Of a stretch of 12,105 nt of DNA, positions 1 to 8,717 are shown in pieces. Position 1 is the first letter of the stretch. Each line of letters starts with the position of its first letter. The notes under the pieces are model-generated. The model was not told the DNA's origin and searched no databases. It saw only the letters and a list, made by a program, of their open reading frames with translations. This DNA comes from Verrucomicrobiota bacterium (GTDB lineage: Bacteria; Verrucomicrobiota; Verrucomicrobiia; Limisphaerales; JAFMIX01), in NCBI GenBank assembly GCA_026397895.1, contig JAPLTZ010000389.1, positions 1 to 12,105 on the forward strand. Direction: 5' to 3'. A program made the translations under genes and the position numbers.

Positions 1-2519
1 GGCGGATCAGGAACGGGAGCGTCGTCGAGCCGGGCGATTATTTGACGGGAAAAACGGGGACGGTGGACGCCAACCAGGTCGCCCGCGAACAGGACGGGCA
101 GTTTTGGTTCGCGCAGGAAGGTCGCTACGGTCAGTTGCGGAACGGCAGGGCGACCAACATGGTTCAGGCCGGCGGCAATGCGCTCCGCCTCTGTGCCAGC
201 CGCAGCGGCGGGATGTGGTTGCTGGGCGGCGGGCAACTTTTGAAACTCATCACCCAACCGGACGGAAATCCCGGGACGGTCGCCAGTTGGCCGACTCCGC
301 GCTACGACGTGTCGGTGTTGTTTGAAGACCGGCAGGGCAGCCTCTGGTTGGGAACGCGGAACCAAGGGCTGTTCCGGTTCGACCAAGGGGAATTTCATCC
401 GGTGATGCAAAACTGGCATGCCATCACGGATATTTTTGAAGACAAAGAAGGCACTCTGTGGGTGGGCACCGAGGGCGGCGGACTGCACAAAATCCGGCCC
501 CGGATATTTCATGTGCTGAACACGCTGCAAGGCCTGCCGCAGAACACCATCGCGGCGTTGGGCGAAGACCGCGCCGGCCAAGGCTGGGCCACCACCCGGA
601 ACGGATCAACGGCGTGCTTCACCGCCACCGGGAGGGTGTCCCCCACCCCGTCCGTCTTCACCAACAATAGCGCCAGCGTGATCCTGCCCGATCCGGATGG
701 CAGCCTGTGGATCGGCACCAAGGCGGGCAAATTGCTGCGCTACGCCGAAAGCAACCTGCAATCTGTGATGAACGACCCCCGCCTGCGCAACCACGAAGTG
801 CAGGTGCTGCACCTTGACCGGAAAAACCAGCTCTGGTTCGGCCTTGGGCAAGGCGGACTCGCGCGTTACGCCGAGGGTAAAACCGTTTTTTCAGGATACT
901 TTCAAAAGCGCGGCCTGCTGAACGCCCAGACCATCTGGGCGGTTGCCGAATCCACAAACGGGGTGCTGTGGTTCGGAACCAGCACCGGCGAACTCTGCCG
1001 CTACGAGGACGACCAGTTCACCGTCTACCGGCAGACCAACGGCCTGCCCGGCACCGCCATCGGCGCACTGTATTGCTCGGCGGACAACACGCTCTGGATC
1101 GGCACCCTCGGCGACGGCCTCGGTTGCTTCCACAACGGCCGGTTCAAATTTGTCTCCGTCAAACAAGGCCTGCACGACAGCGTCATTTCGCAGATCGTGG
1201 AAGACGATTTCGGCTGTTTCTGGTTCGGCTCCACCCGCGGCATCTTCCGCGTCCGCAAGACCGACCTCGACCAGTTCATGGCCGGCCAGCACGCCGCCAT
1301 CGAATCCATCAGCTACGGCAAGGCCGACGGGCTGACCAGCGCGGAATGCAACGGCGGCTACCAGCCCTCCGTCTGGAAAACCCGCGCCGGCCACCTCTGG
1401 TTCGCCACCAGCAAAGGCGTCGTGCAGGTTGACCCCGGCGCGCTCCCGCTGAACCCCAACCCGCCGCCGCTCGCGCTGGAACAGGTGCTGGTGAACGACC
1501 AGCCGGTCGCCCCCGCCACGCCGCTCGTGCTGGAGTGGCACCACAAAAATCTGGAATTCAAATACACCGCCCTCAGCTTCATCGCCCCCGAAAAAGTCCG
1601 CTTCCGCCGCCAGCTCGTCGGCTTCGATGCCGACTGGGTGACCGATGACACCGCCCGCGCCGCCAAATACCCCCGCCTCGCGCCCGGCCGCTACGAATTC
1701 CGCTTCACCGCCTGCAACGACACCGGCCTGTGGAACGAACACCCCGCCACCTTCGCCTTCACGGTCACCCCCGCGTGGTGGCAGACCCGCGTGTTCCGGG
1801 CGGCAACCCTGCTCGTCCTCCTCGCCGCCTTCGGCGCCCTCGTCCGCTACTTCTCCATTCAAAAAACCAGACGCGCCCTCGCCCGCCTCGCCCAGGCCCA
1901 CGCCGTCGAGCAGGAACGCACCCGCATCGCCCGCGACATCCACGATGACGTCGGCGCGCGCCTCACCCAGATGGCTTACTTGAGCGACATGGCCGCCACC
2001 GACCTGGCCAAGGGAGCGGAAAACGCCGACTACCTGCGGCAGATCGCCGACAGCTCCCGCCTCACCGTCCGCGCGCTGGATGAAATCGTCTGGGCCGTCA
2101 ACCCGCGCAAGGACTCCCTGCCCCACCTCGTCGAATACATCAGCCAATACGCCAACGGCGTTTTCCGCGACACGGAAATCCGTTGCCGGCAGGATTTGCC
2201 CGCCGCCCTGCCGGAGTGGCCGCTGCCGGCGGAGTTCCGTCACCATCTGTTTCTGGCCACAAAAGAGGCGTTGAATAACGTGTGCAAACACTCCTGCGCG
2301 ACGGAGGTGTGGTTCCGGGTGACCGCGCCGCTGCCGCTGCTGGAATTGATCATCGAAGACAACGGCGCCGGCTTCTCCCCGGCCAGCGGCAATCCTGGCG
2401 GCGACGGTCTCCGCAACATGCGCGCCCGCCTCGCCAATCTCGGCGGCGAGTGCCGCATCGAATCGAAGCCCGGCGCCGGCACGCGGTTGTGCCTGCGCAT
2501 AAAATTGCCACCCCGGTGA
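1..2519 (+). CDS. Propeller-type sensor histidine kinase (Reg_prop / Y_Y_Y / HisKA_3 / HATPase_c), 5'-partial
   Basis: Membrane sensor kinase expected to autophosphorylate on His and pass phosphate to the regulator encoded 30 bp downstream. The frame is open to the left edge (first full codon at 3), so the N-terminus is missing; the TTG at 42 is not a credible start. About 1-1440 encodes repeated two-component propeller blades, seen as recurring motifs such as GSLWLGT, GTLWVGT, GSLWIGT, GVLWFGT and NTLWIGT. About 1480-1770 is a Y_Y_Y-type beta domain ending in GRYEFRFTACN. One membrane helix lies at about 1798-1855 (ATLLVLLAAFGALV). The dimerisation/H-box is RIARDIHDDVGARLTQ, with the phospho-His codon at 1941-1943. 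N-box KEALNNVCKH lies near 2265 and G-boxes EDNGAGF and GGDGLRNMRARL lie at about 2356-2430. The propeller is presumed periplasmic and in this family often senses polysaccharide-derived ligands; the ligand here is unknown. Confidence 0.93.
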   Translation, partial: RIRNGSVVEPGDYLTGKTGTVDANQVAREQDGQFWFAQEGRYGQLRNGRATNMVQAGGNALRLCASRSGGMWLLGGGQLLKLITQPDGNPGTVASWPTPRYDVSVLFEDRQGSLWLGTRNQGLFRFDQGEFHPVMQNWHAITDIFEDKEGTLWVGTEGGGLHKIRPRIFHVLNTLQGLPQNTIAALGEDRAGQGWATTRNGSTACFTATGRVSPTPSVFTNNSASVILPDPDGSLWIGTKAGKLLRYAESNLQSVMNDPRLRNHEVQVLHLDRKNQLWFGLGQGGLARYAEGKTVFSGYFQKRGLLNAQTIWAVAESTNGVLWFGTSTGELCRYEDDQFTVYRQTNGLPGTAIGALYCSADNTLWIGTLGDGLGCFHNGRFKFVSVKQGLHDSVISQIVEDDFGCFWFGSTRGIFRVRKTDLDQFMAGQHAAIESISYGKADGLTSAECNGGYQPSVWKTRAGHLWFATSKGVVQVDPGALPLNPNPPPLALEQVLVNDQPVAPATPLVLEWHHKNLEFKYTALSFIAPEKVRFRRQLVGFDADWVTDDTARAAKYPRLAPGRYEFRFTACNDTGLWNEHPATFAFTVTPAWWQTRVFRAATLLVLLAAFGALVRYFSIQKTRRALARLAQAHAVEQERTRIARDIHDDVGARLTQMAYLSDMAATDLAKGAENADYLRQIADSSRLTVRALDEIVWAVNPRKDSLPHLVEYISQYANGVFRDTEIRCRQDLPAALPEWPLPAEFRHHLFLATKEALNNVCKHSCATEVWFRVTAPLPLLELIIEDNGAGFSPASGNPGGDGLRNMRARLANLGGECRIESKPGAGTRLCLRIKLPPR

Positions 2520-2549
2520 GCCGAAGAAAATTTTCACCCGACCAAACTT

Positions 2550-3050
2550 ATGCCCATCGAAATCACAATCGTCGAGGACGACCAAGGCCTGCGGGAATCG
2601 CTCGTGGCGATGATCCGGCGCGCGCCCAACCTGCGGTGCGTCGGCCACTACGGCAGCGGCGAGGACGCGCTCAAGAACCTCCCCGCCGTCCGCCCGGACG
2701 TGGTGCTGGTGGACATCAACCTGCCCGGCATGAGCGGCATCGAGCTGGTGGCCAAGCTCAAGACCCGGCTGCCCAAATTGCAGTTCATGATGATCACCAT
2801 GTATGAGGACTGCGACCAGATTTTCAATTCCCTCCAGGCCGGCGCCACCGGCTACCTGCTCAAACGCTCGAAGCCCGGCGAAATCATTTCCGCCATCGAG
2901 CAGTTGCACGTCGGCGGCTCGCCCATGTCCCCGGAAATCGCGCGGAAGGTGGTCAACTTCTTCCATCGCGGCGACCCGCCCAAGAGCGAGGTCGGACAAT
3001 TGTCCAAACGCGAAATGGAAATCTGCATTCCCGCACCGAGGCGGTGGTGA
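2550..3050 (+). CDS. NarL-type response regulator with truncated LuxR HTH (receiver only)
   Basis: Partner regulator of the kinase upstream (30 bp gap, no Shine-Dalgarno). The 166-residue product has a complete receiver domain at about residues 4-122: acidic pocket E9/D10/D11, phospho-acceptor D55 in VVLVDINLPGMSG, T83 and K105 in GYLLKRS. A linker leads to LSKREMEI at 151-158, which is the normal opening of a LuxR/NarL helix-turn-helix. There the domain stops: the frame runs through CIPAPRRW to a TGA at 3048. In another frame, the bases from 3024 on encode LHSRTEAVVKFLQK and a stop at 3065-3067, which is the usual last helix of this family. About 35 codons of HTH core therefore appear to be deleted, with a frame change. 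The product could still be phosphorylated but should not bind DNA in the usual way. It may be a real lesion or an assembly error. Confidence 0.85.
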   Translation: MPIEITIVEDDQGLRESLVAMIRRAPNLRCVGHYGSGEDALKNLPAVRPDVVLVDINLPGMSGIELVAKLKTRLPKLQFMMITMYEDCDQIFNSLQAGATGYLLKRSKPGEIISAIEQLHVGGSPMSPEIARKVVNFFHRGDPPKSEVGQLSKREMEICIPAPRRW

Positions 3051-3067
3051 AATTCCTCCAGAAATAG
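3024..3067 (+). pseudogene. Out-of-frame remnant of the response-regulator HTH C-terminus
   Basis: Read from CTG at 3023-3025 this stretch encodes LHSRTEAVVKFLQK followed by TAG. That matches the typical end of NarL/FixJ-family regulators, where the last helix reads roughly KLHV.SRTEAVVK. It directly follows the codons for REMEI in the receiver gene but in a different frame, so it is not translated as part of the 166-residue product. It is evidence that the full-length gene once ended at 3067. Confidence 0.75.
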
Positions 3068-3091
3068 CGCCGCCGCACCGCCGCGCGCCGG

Positions 3092-3808
3092 TCACTTCGC
3101 CTTTTTCTTTGGCGCTTTGGCGGCGGGTTTGGCGGCAACCGGCAGGACTTTTTCGCCGGGTTGCGGCAGGGTCGCCTTCACCTTTTCCCAATCGGGATTG
3201 AGGCTGGCCTCGTGGATGGAGAGATTGCGGAAGCACACGCTCTGGCCGCCGACAGTGAAGCCGGGCACCATGCGGTCTTGCTTGAAAAGGTCGCTGCTGC
3301 CCCACGCGACGAGGTCGTCCACCTGGCCGAGCATCGTGTCGCCGACCATTTCCATGCGGACTTTGTGCCAGGTGCCAACGGCGAAATCCGCCGCGAGCCG
3401 GGCGAAAATGATGGCTTTGTCCGGCCCTTCGTGGTCGTTGTCGTCCCGCTGGACGGTGACGCTCTGCGGCGTGATCATGATGCGCGCCATGTGGTCTTTG
3501 ACGGCGTTGATGGACAGGCTGGTGGATTTCGCGCCATCGAATTTGAATTCGTATTCGATGACAAAGTCTGGAAGCTTGTCGGACAGGCGCGCGACCGCGC
3601 CGTGCTTGTCCTCGGGCTTTTCCGAGCCGCGCCAGACGCCGTCGGCGAGCTCCCATTTTCCCTTGGCCATTTTCCACGGCGCGCCAGGGGCAGAATCAAG
3701 TTTGCTCTCGAAGATGACTTTGCCGGGGATTGCGAGGAGCGGTTTCTCGGCGGCGTTGAGGGGCAAGGTTGCGGCGAGGGCGAGGAGGAGCGGCAGGGTT
3801 GGTTTCAT
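3092..3808 (-). CDS. Secreted DUF1080-like (3-keto-disaccharide hydrolase / LamG-like) protein
   Basis: A 238-residue exported protein. Residues 1-20 form a clear signal peptide (Lys at 3, hydrophobic LPLLLALAATLPL, then NAA before Glu21). The mature part looks like a concanavalin-A-type beta-sandwich of the DUF1080 / family-16-like group. Visible marks are VIFESKLDS, a KWELADGVWRG strand pair, DFVIEYEFKFDG, a central strand region, TWHKVRMEMVGDTMLGQVDD (the common weak sugar-binding/LamG pattern) and FRNLSIHEA near the end. The C-terminus is Ala/Lys-rich (PAAKAPKKKAK). DUF1080 proteins are abundant in Planctomycetota and Verrucomicrobiota and are linked to sugar or polysaccharide breakdown; catalytic activity cannot be shown from sequence here. 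The gene is convergent with the response regulator (24 bp after its remnant stop) and divergent from rpoD. The fold is fairly sure, the reaction is not. Confidence 0.78.
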   Translation of the reverse strand: MKPTLPLLLALAATLPLNAAEKPLLAIPGKVIFESKLDSAPGAPWKMAKGKWELADGVWRGSEKPEDKHGAVARLSDKLPDFVIEYEFKFDGAKSTSLSINAVKDHMARIMITPQSVTVQRDDNDHEGPDKAIIFARLAADFAVGTWHKVRMEMVGDTMLGQVDDLVAWGSSDLFKQDRMVPGFTVGGQSVCFRNLSIHEASLNPDWEKVKATLPQPGEKVLPVAAKPAAKAPKKKAK

Positions 3809-3828
3809 GTTGGATGACGGGGTTCAGT

Positions 3829-3842
3829 CTGGCAGACGCCAG
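3829..3842. other. Small perfect hairpin in the divergent intergenic region
   Basis: CTGGC (3829-3833), a 4-base loop, then GCCAG (3838-3842). It lies 20 bp upstream of the DUF1080-like start codon and about 130 bp upstream of rpoD. It could be an operator half or a 5'-UTR hairpin of the minus-strand gene, but a 5-bp stem is expected by chance at this GC content. Confidence 0.2.
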
Positions 3843-3910
3843 CCGCCGCCCGGTGGTGACAAAAAAATTCGGCGCGTTCTCCGGGCAGCAAAATCGCCGC
3901 ATCACCATGC

Positions 3911-3939
3911 TTGACTCCCGCCCGCGCGGTTTCCATATT
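3911..3939 (+). promoter_or_regulatory. Candidate sigma-70 promoter of rpoD
   Basis: TTGACT (3911-3916) matches 5 of 6 bases of the -35 consensus and CATATT (3934-3939) matches 4 of 6 of the -10 consensus, with the ideal 17-bp spacer. Transcription would begin near 3946, giving a leader of about 27 nt before the ATG at 3973. The position supports 3973, not the upstream in-frame ATG at 3907, as the rpoD start. Confidence 0.5.
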
Positions 3940-3972
3940 GCCGCCCGAAACAAACCGGACGCACGCGAGATT

Positions 3973-5670
<1,698 letters not shown>

Positions 5671-5676
5671 CGGCCT

Positions 5677-6513
5677 TCACCGCGCCGAAGCCCGGTTCTT
5701 CTCGATGCTGGCGTAGGCGTTGTGATTGTGGATGCTCTCGAAGTTCTCCGCCTCCACCCGATACCACCGCACCTCCGGATGCGCGTTCAGCTTCAGCGCC
5801 ACGTTGCGCACCAGATCCTCCACGAACACCGGATTTTCGTAGGCGCGCTCCGTCACCGCCTTTTCGTCCTGCCGTTTGAGCAGCGCGTAAAGCTCGGAAC
5901 TGGCCGAGCTTTCAATCATCCCGATCAGATCCTCGATCCAGATCGGCTTGCGGAAACGCAATTGCACCGTCACCTCGCCGCGCTGATTGTGCGCGCCGTA
6001 TCGGGCAATCGCCTTGGAGCACGGGCACAACGTCGTCACGTTCGCCTTCACCGTCAGCATGAAATCAATCTCGTGCCCGCACGCCGCCGCGTCGAACCGC
6101 GCCGTGTAATCCATCACCCCCGCCCGCCCGGACACCGGCGCCTGCTTCACCATGAAATACGGAAACTCCATCTCCAGATGCGACGTGGCCGAATGCAGCT
6201 TCGCCTGCAACTCCCGCAAAATCTCCCCGATGTTCTCCACGTGGATGACGTTGCCGTGCGCGTTGAGCACCTCGATGAACCGGCTCATGTGCGTCCCCTT
6301 GAATTCCTTCGGCAGGTCCACGAACAGGCCGATTGTCGCCACTGTGTTCTGCACCGCGTGCGCCTTGTCCCGCACCTGGATGGGAAACCGCAGCCCGCGC
6401 ACCCCCACCTTGTCGATGCGCAACTCCCGGTGATCCCGCGTGTTCTGGGCGTCGTGCAGGTGCTTGGCCGAGTTCTTCGCCGGCCGGCGGACTTTGACTT
6501 TGGACAATTTCAT
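5677..6513 (-). CDS. folE2: GTP cyclohydrolase I type IB, FolE2
   Basis: Converts GTP to 7,8-dihydroneopterin triphosphate, the first step of folate synthesis (and, in bacteria that have it, queuosine-type tRNA modification). The 278-residue length is normal for the COG1469/FolE2 family. Family signatures are GVRGLRFPIQVRD, GTHMSRFIEVLN, the metal-site segment TTLCPCSKAIARYGAHNQRG and the C-terminal YRVEAENFESIHNHNAYA. Candidate metal ligands are C163, H175, E217 and H262; their spacing (12, 42, 45) equals that of Cys147, His159, Glu201 and His246 as I recall them for the Neisseria gonorrhoeae enzyme. ATG 6513 is chosen because the protein begins there with MKLSKVKV and the open frame beyond it (to 7509) is only antisense to the next gene. 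It is divergent from the EEP gene (102 bp) and convergent with rpoD. FolE2 often stands in for zinc-dependent FolE under zinc limitation; no Zur site was recognised. Confidence 0.96.
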   Translation of the reverse strand: MKLSKVKVRRPAKNSAKHLHDAQNTRDHRELRIDKVGVRGLRFPIQVRDKAHAVQNTVATIGLFVDLPKEFKGTHMSRFIEVLNAHGNVIHVENIGEILRELQAKLHSATSHLEMEFPYFMVKQAPVSGRAGVMDYTARFDAAACGHEIDFMLTVKANVTTLCPCSKAIARYGAHNQRGEVTVQLRFRKPIWIEDLIGMIESSASSELYALLKRQDEKAVTERAYENPVFVEDLVRNVALKLNAHPEVRWYRVEAENFESIHNHNAYASIEKNRASAR

Positions 6514-6522
6514 CGGCGGCAA

Positions 6523-6548
6523 ATTATCACCGTCCCGCCCGTTGGCAA
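6523..6548 (-). promoter_or_regulatory. Weak candidate promoter of folE2
   Basis: On the minus strand TTGCCA (6548-6543) is followed after 14 bp by GATAAT (6528-6523), a 5 of 6 match to the -10 consensus. The spacer is shorter than the usual 16-18 bp, so the -35 assignment is doubtful. If the -10 is real, transcription would start within about 3 nt of the folE2 ATG. Confidence 0.25.
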
Positions 6549-6580
6549 AAACTTTCTCCGGCGGCGGCACGCGGTAATCT

Positions 6581-6609
6581 TTGACTTGGCCGCGCCGCCG
6601 GATTATTAA
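6581..6609 (+). promoter_or_regulatory. Candidate promoter of the secreted EEP gene, possibly leaderless
   Basis: TTGACT (6581-6586), a 17-bp spacer, then TATTAA (6604-6609): 5 of 6 and 4 of 6 matches to the sigma-70 boxes. The -10 box ends 6 bp before the ATG at 6616, so the predicted start of transcription falls on or next to the start codon. No Shine-Dalgarno sequence is present between them. Confidence 0.42.
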
Positions 6610-6615
6610 CCAGCC

Positions 6616-7548
6616 ATGAAATCCAACCTGTTCCGCCCCGCCGTCCTGCTGATGGCCCTGTTCGCCGCCGCCACCCTGTCCGCCGCCGAGACCTTCCGCG
6701 TCGCCGCCTACAACGTCGAAACCTACCTGGACAAACCCACCGATTCGCGCAAGAACGTGAAGTCCGCCGCCGCCAAGGCCAAAGTCCGCGAAAGCATCCG
6801 CGCCATGAAGCCCGACGTCATCGCCTTCGAGGAGATGGGCGCCGTCAGCGCGCTGTTGGAATTGCGCGACTCCCTCAAGGCCGACGGGCTTGATTTCCCC
6901 TATTACGAACACATCACCGGCGCGGACACCAACATCCACGTCGCCGTCCTGAGCAAGTTCCCCTTCTCCGGCCACCGCCCGCACACGAACGACAGCTTCC
7001 TGTTGAGCGGCCGCCGCTTTGAAGTCAGCCGCGGCATCCTCGAAGTGGACATCAAGGTGAACCCCGGCTACGAATTCACCCTGTTCGCCGCCCACCTGAA
7101 ATCCAAGCGCCAGGTTGCCTCCGCTGACGAGGCCGAACTGCGCCTCGAAGAAGCGAAGATTCTGCGCGAGAAGATTGACACCCGCCTCGCCGCCGACGCC
7201 AACGCCAACGTCGTCGTCGTCGGGGATTTCAACGACACCTACAATTCCAAGTCCACCAAAGCCATCGTCGGCAAGTTCAAGTTCAAGCTCACCGACACCC
7301 GCCCCGCCGAACGCAACGGCGACAACCAGCCCAACCCCGCCAATCCGCACTGGGAGCCGCGCAACATCACGTGGACGCACCATTTCGGCGCGGAAGACAG
7401 CTATTCCCGCATTGATTACATCCTGCTCAGCCCCGGCATGACGAAGGAATGGGTCAAAGAGGAAACCTTCATCCCCACCGTGCCAAACTGGGGCATTGGC
7501 TCCGACCACCGCCCCGTTGTGGCGACCTTCACGGCGGAGAACAAGTAG
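6616..7548 (+). CDS. Secreted endonuclease/exonuclease/phosphatase (EEP) family protein
   Basis: A 310-residue exported enzyme of the DNase I / Mg-dependent phosphodiesterase superfamily. Residues 1-24 are a signal peptide (MKSNLFRPAV then LLMALFAAATLSA). The catalytic pattern of the family is complete: N33 in RVAAYNVETYL, the metal-binding Glu at 72/73 in DVIAFEEMG, H160 in FAAHLKSK, D204 and N206 in VVVGDFNDT, D267 in SRIDYILLS, and the general-base pair D297-H298 in GSDHRPVVATF. The substrate could be extracellular DNA, a phospholipid head group or another phosphodiester or phosphomonoester; the sequence does not decide. It is transcribed alone, divergent from folE2 and with its stop 6 bp from the stop of the convergent DUF971 gene. 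A second EEP domain is found within the large protein encoded at 7920-12105. Confidence 0.92.
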   Translation: MKSNLFRPAVLLMALFAAATLSAAETFRVAAYNVETYLDKPTDSRKNVKSAAAKAKVRESIRAMKPDVIAFEEMGAVSALLELRDSLKADGLDFPYYEHITGADTNIHVAVLSKFPFSGHRPHTNDSFLLSGRRFEVSRGILEVDIKVNPGYEFTLFAAHLKSKRQVASADEAELRLEEAKILREKIDTRLAADANANVVVVGDFNDTYNSKSTKAIVGKFKFKLTDTRPAERNGDNQPNPANPHWEPRNITWTHHFGAEDSYSRIDYILLSPGMTKEWVKEETFIPTVPNWGIGSDHRPVVATFTAENK

Positions 7549-7554
7549 CCGGAG

Positions 7555-7857
7555 TCACTTCGCCGCCGCCACGCGCCGCAGGTAGTCGAAGGAATAGAGG
7601 CCCGTGTTGTGGCCGTCGCCCCAGAAGAACTGCACCGCGTAGGTGCCGACCGTCACCATGTTGCCAAGCTGAAAGGAAGTCGGAATGAGCGGCAGTTCCG
7701 GGTTCTTGTAGAGATTGCCCATGATGTCCACCTCGCCCTTGCAGCCGGCGCACGGGCAGGCGCGGCGCAGTTTCTCCAGCGGCACGAAGCTCTCGCTGCC
7801 GTCGTCCCACCTGATCGCCAGTTCCTCGCCAATCCGCTGCATGTCTGTCGGTCGCAT
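7555..7857 (-). CDS. DUF971 (gamma-butyrobetaine hydroxylase-like N-terminal) domain protein
   Basis: A 100-residue cytoplasmic protein that is a single DUF971 domain. It shows the family's opening ELAIRWDDGSE, a PLEKLRRACPCAGCKGE segment with cysteines at 34, 36 and 39 able to bind metal, and the conserved C-terminal VGTYAVQFFWGDGHNTGLYSFDYLR. This domain occurs alone, at the N-terminus of gamma-butyrobetaine hydroxylases, or fused to or near Mrp/ApbC-type Fe-S carriers; the function of the stand-alone form is not established. ATG 7857 is chosen because conserved sequence begins soon after it; the open frame extends to 7929 but the extra residues are Pro-rich and unlike the family, and 7842 is a possible alternative. 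It is convergent with the EEP gene and downstream, in the same direction, of the large secreted protein (62 bp gap). Confidence 0.88.
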   Translation of the reverse strand: MRPTDMQRIGEELAIRWDDGSESFVPLEKLRRACPCAGCKGEVDIMGNLYKNPELPLIPTSFQLGNMVTVGTYAVQFFWGDGHNTGLYSFDYLRRVAAAK

Positions 7858-7919
7858 GGCGGGAGTATTTCCGGTTTGCGCGGGCGGCGAAAGATTTTTC
7901 AGCGGAATCGGCGGACAAC

Positions 7920-8717
7920 TTACGGCCACAGCCGCAACTGGTAGAACCGCGGCGGCGTCAGCCCGCCGGACTGCGTGCCGTCGTCAATGAAGAAGAAATT
8001 CGTGCCGCCCGGCGGCGTGGGCGTGATGACGTTGGTGAAGTCCATCCACAACATCGGCTGCGCCAGATTGCTCGCCCACTGCACCGCGAACTGCTCGTAG
8101 CTCGGCGCGACCCAGCCCAGCGTGATGTTCGTCGCCGTCACCGTCACGCTCGTGATGTTGAACGGCGGCGGCGGCTCGACGACGACGGTGAACGTGTTCG
8201 TCGCGCTCAGGTTGGGCGTGCCGTTGTCGGTGACGACGGTGGTGATGAGGTTCGTGCTGGCCGACTGCGCCACCGAGGGCGTCCAGACGATGACGCCGTT
8301 GGTGTCGATCGTGGGCGGGTTGTTTGTCACCTCGCTGTTATCGAGCAGATTGGTGAGCGTGACGGTGTAGGTCAGGGTCTGCGGCGGGAAATCCGCGTCC
8401 GTGGCGGCGTTGGTCACGGTGAGCGTGTCCAGCGCAAGGATGGTGTAATTCGTGGGCGTGGCGACAAATTGCGGCGGCGTATTCGTCGGCGCGTAAGGAT
8501 TGTTGAACAGCATCAGCACCGGCAGATGGTCGGAGGCAGTAGCGGAGTCGTTCGTAAACAGGCCGGGCGGCATCGGGCTCAACAGGTCGGTGCGGAACAC
8601 TTCCATGCTGCTGATGTTCGTGAACAGCTCGCCGCATGGCATGATGTAGTCAATGCGCTCGCTCGGCGGCGGCGACTGGATGGTCCAGGTGTTGATGCTG
8701 CCGCTGAACGGATTCAC
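7920..8717 (-). CDS. Downstream fragment of the frameshifted giant secreted protein: EEP C-half, Ig-like and Fn3-like domains
   Basis: A 265-codon frame opening at GTG 8717, which overlaps the stop of the upstream frame by 4 bases. It is not an independent gene: it begins in mid-domain and has no signal peptide. Its first part supplies the missing second half of the EEP domain begun upstream: ERIDYIMPCGELF holds the Asp of the IDY motif and ATASDHLPVLMLF holds the catalytic Asp-His pair. An Ig/cadherin-like domain follows at about 8172-8465 (LTYTVTL, then ITTVVTDNGTPNLSATNTFT). The end is an Fn3-like domain with a C-terminus ending FYQLRLWP. Adding one base near 8717 (ACG-GTG instead of ACGTG) joins both frames as ESDT-V-NPFSGS. 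I read it as the 3' part of a single gene. Confidence 0.82.
   Translation of the reverse strand: MNPFSGSINTWTIQSPPPSERIDYIMPCGELFTNISSMEVFRTDLLSPMPPGLFTNDSATASDHLPVLMLFNNPYAPTNTPPQFVATPTNYTILALDTLTVTNAATDADFPPQTLTYTVTLTNLLDNSEVTNNPPTIDTNGVIVWTPSVAQSASTNLITTVVTDNGTPNLSATNTFTVVVEPPPPFNITSVTVTATNITLGWVAPSYEQFAVQWASNLAQPMLWMDFTNVITPTPPGGTNFFFIDDGTQSGGLTPPRFYQLRLWP

Noticed and set aside
891..3677. 928-codon open frame on the minus strand
   Set aside because: It runs antisense through the kinase and regulator and overlaps the DUF1080-like gene. Its Gly/Ala/Arg-rich product resembles no family; it is a GC-driven shadow frame.
3161..3817. 218-codon open frame on the plus strand opposite the DUF1080-like gene
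   Set aside because: The minus strand has a clean signal peptide and family motifs; the plus-strand product has neither.
3769..3972. N-terminal extension of rpoD to 3769 or ATG 3907
   Set aside because: The extra residues are not sigma-like, and the segment overlaps the candidate promoter and the start of the divergent gene.
6514..7509. N-terminal extension of folE2 to 7509
   Set aside because: That part is antisense to the well-supported EEP gene, and FolE2 homology begins at the ATG at 6513.
7519..7569. GTGGCG/CGCCAC inverted repeat around the EEP/DUF971 stops as a bidirectional terminator
   Set aside because: The arms are only 6 bp, 39 bp apart, with no U-tract. This is expected by chance in GC-rich DNA.
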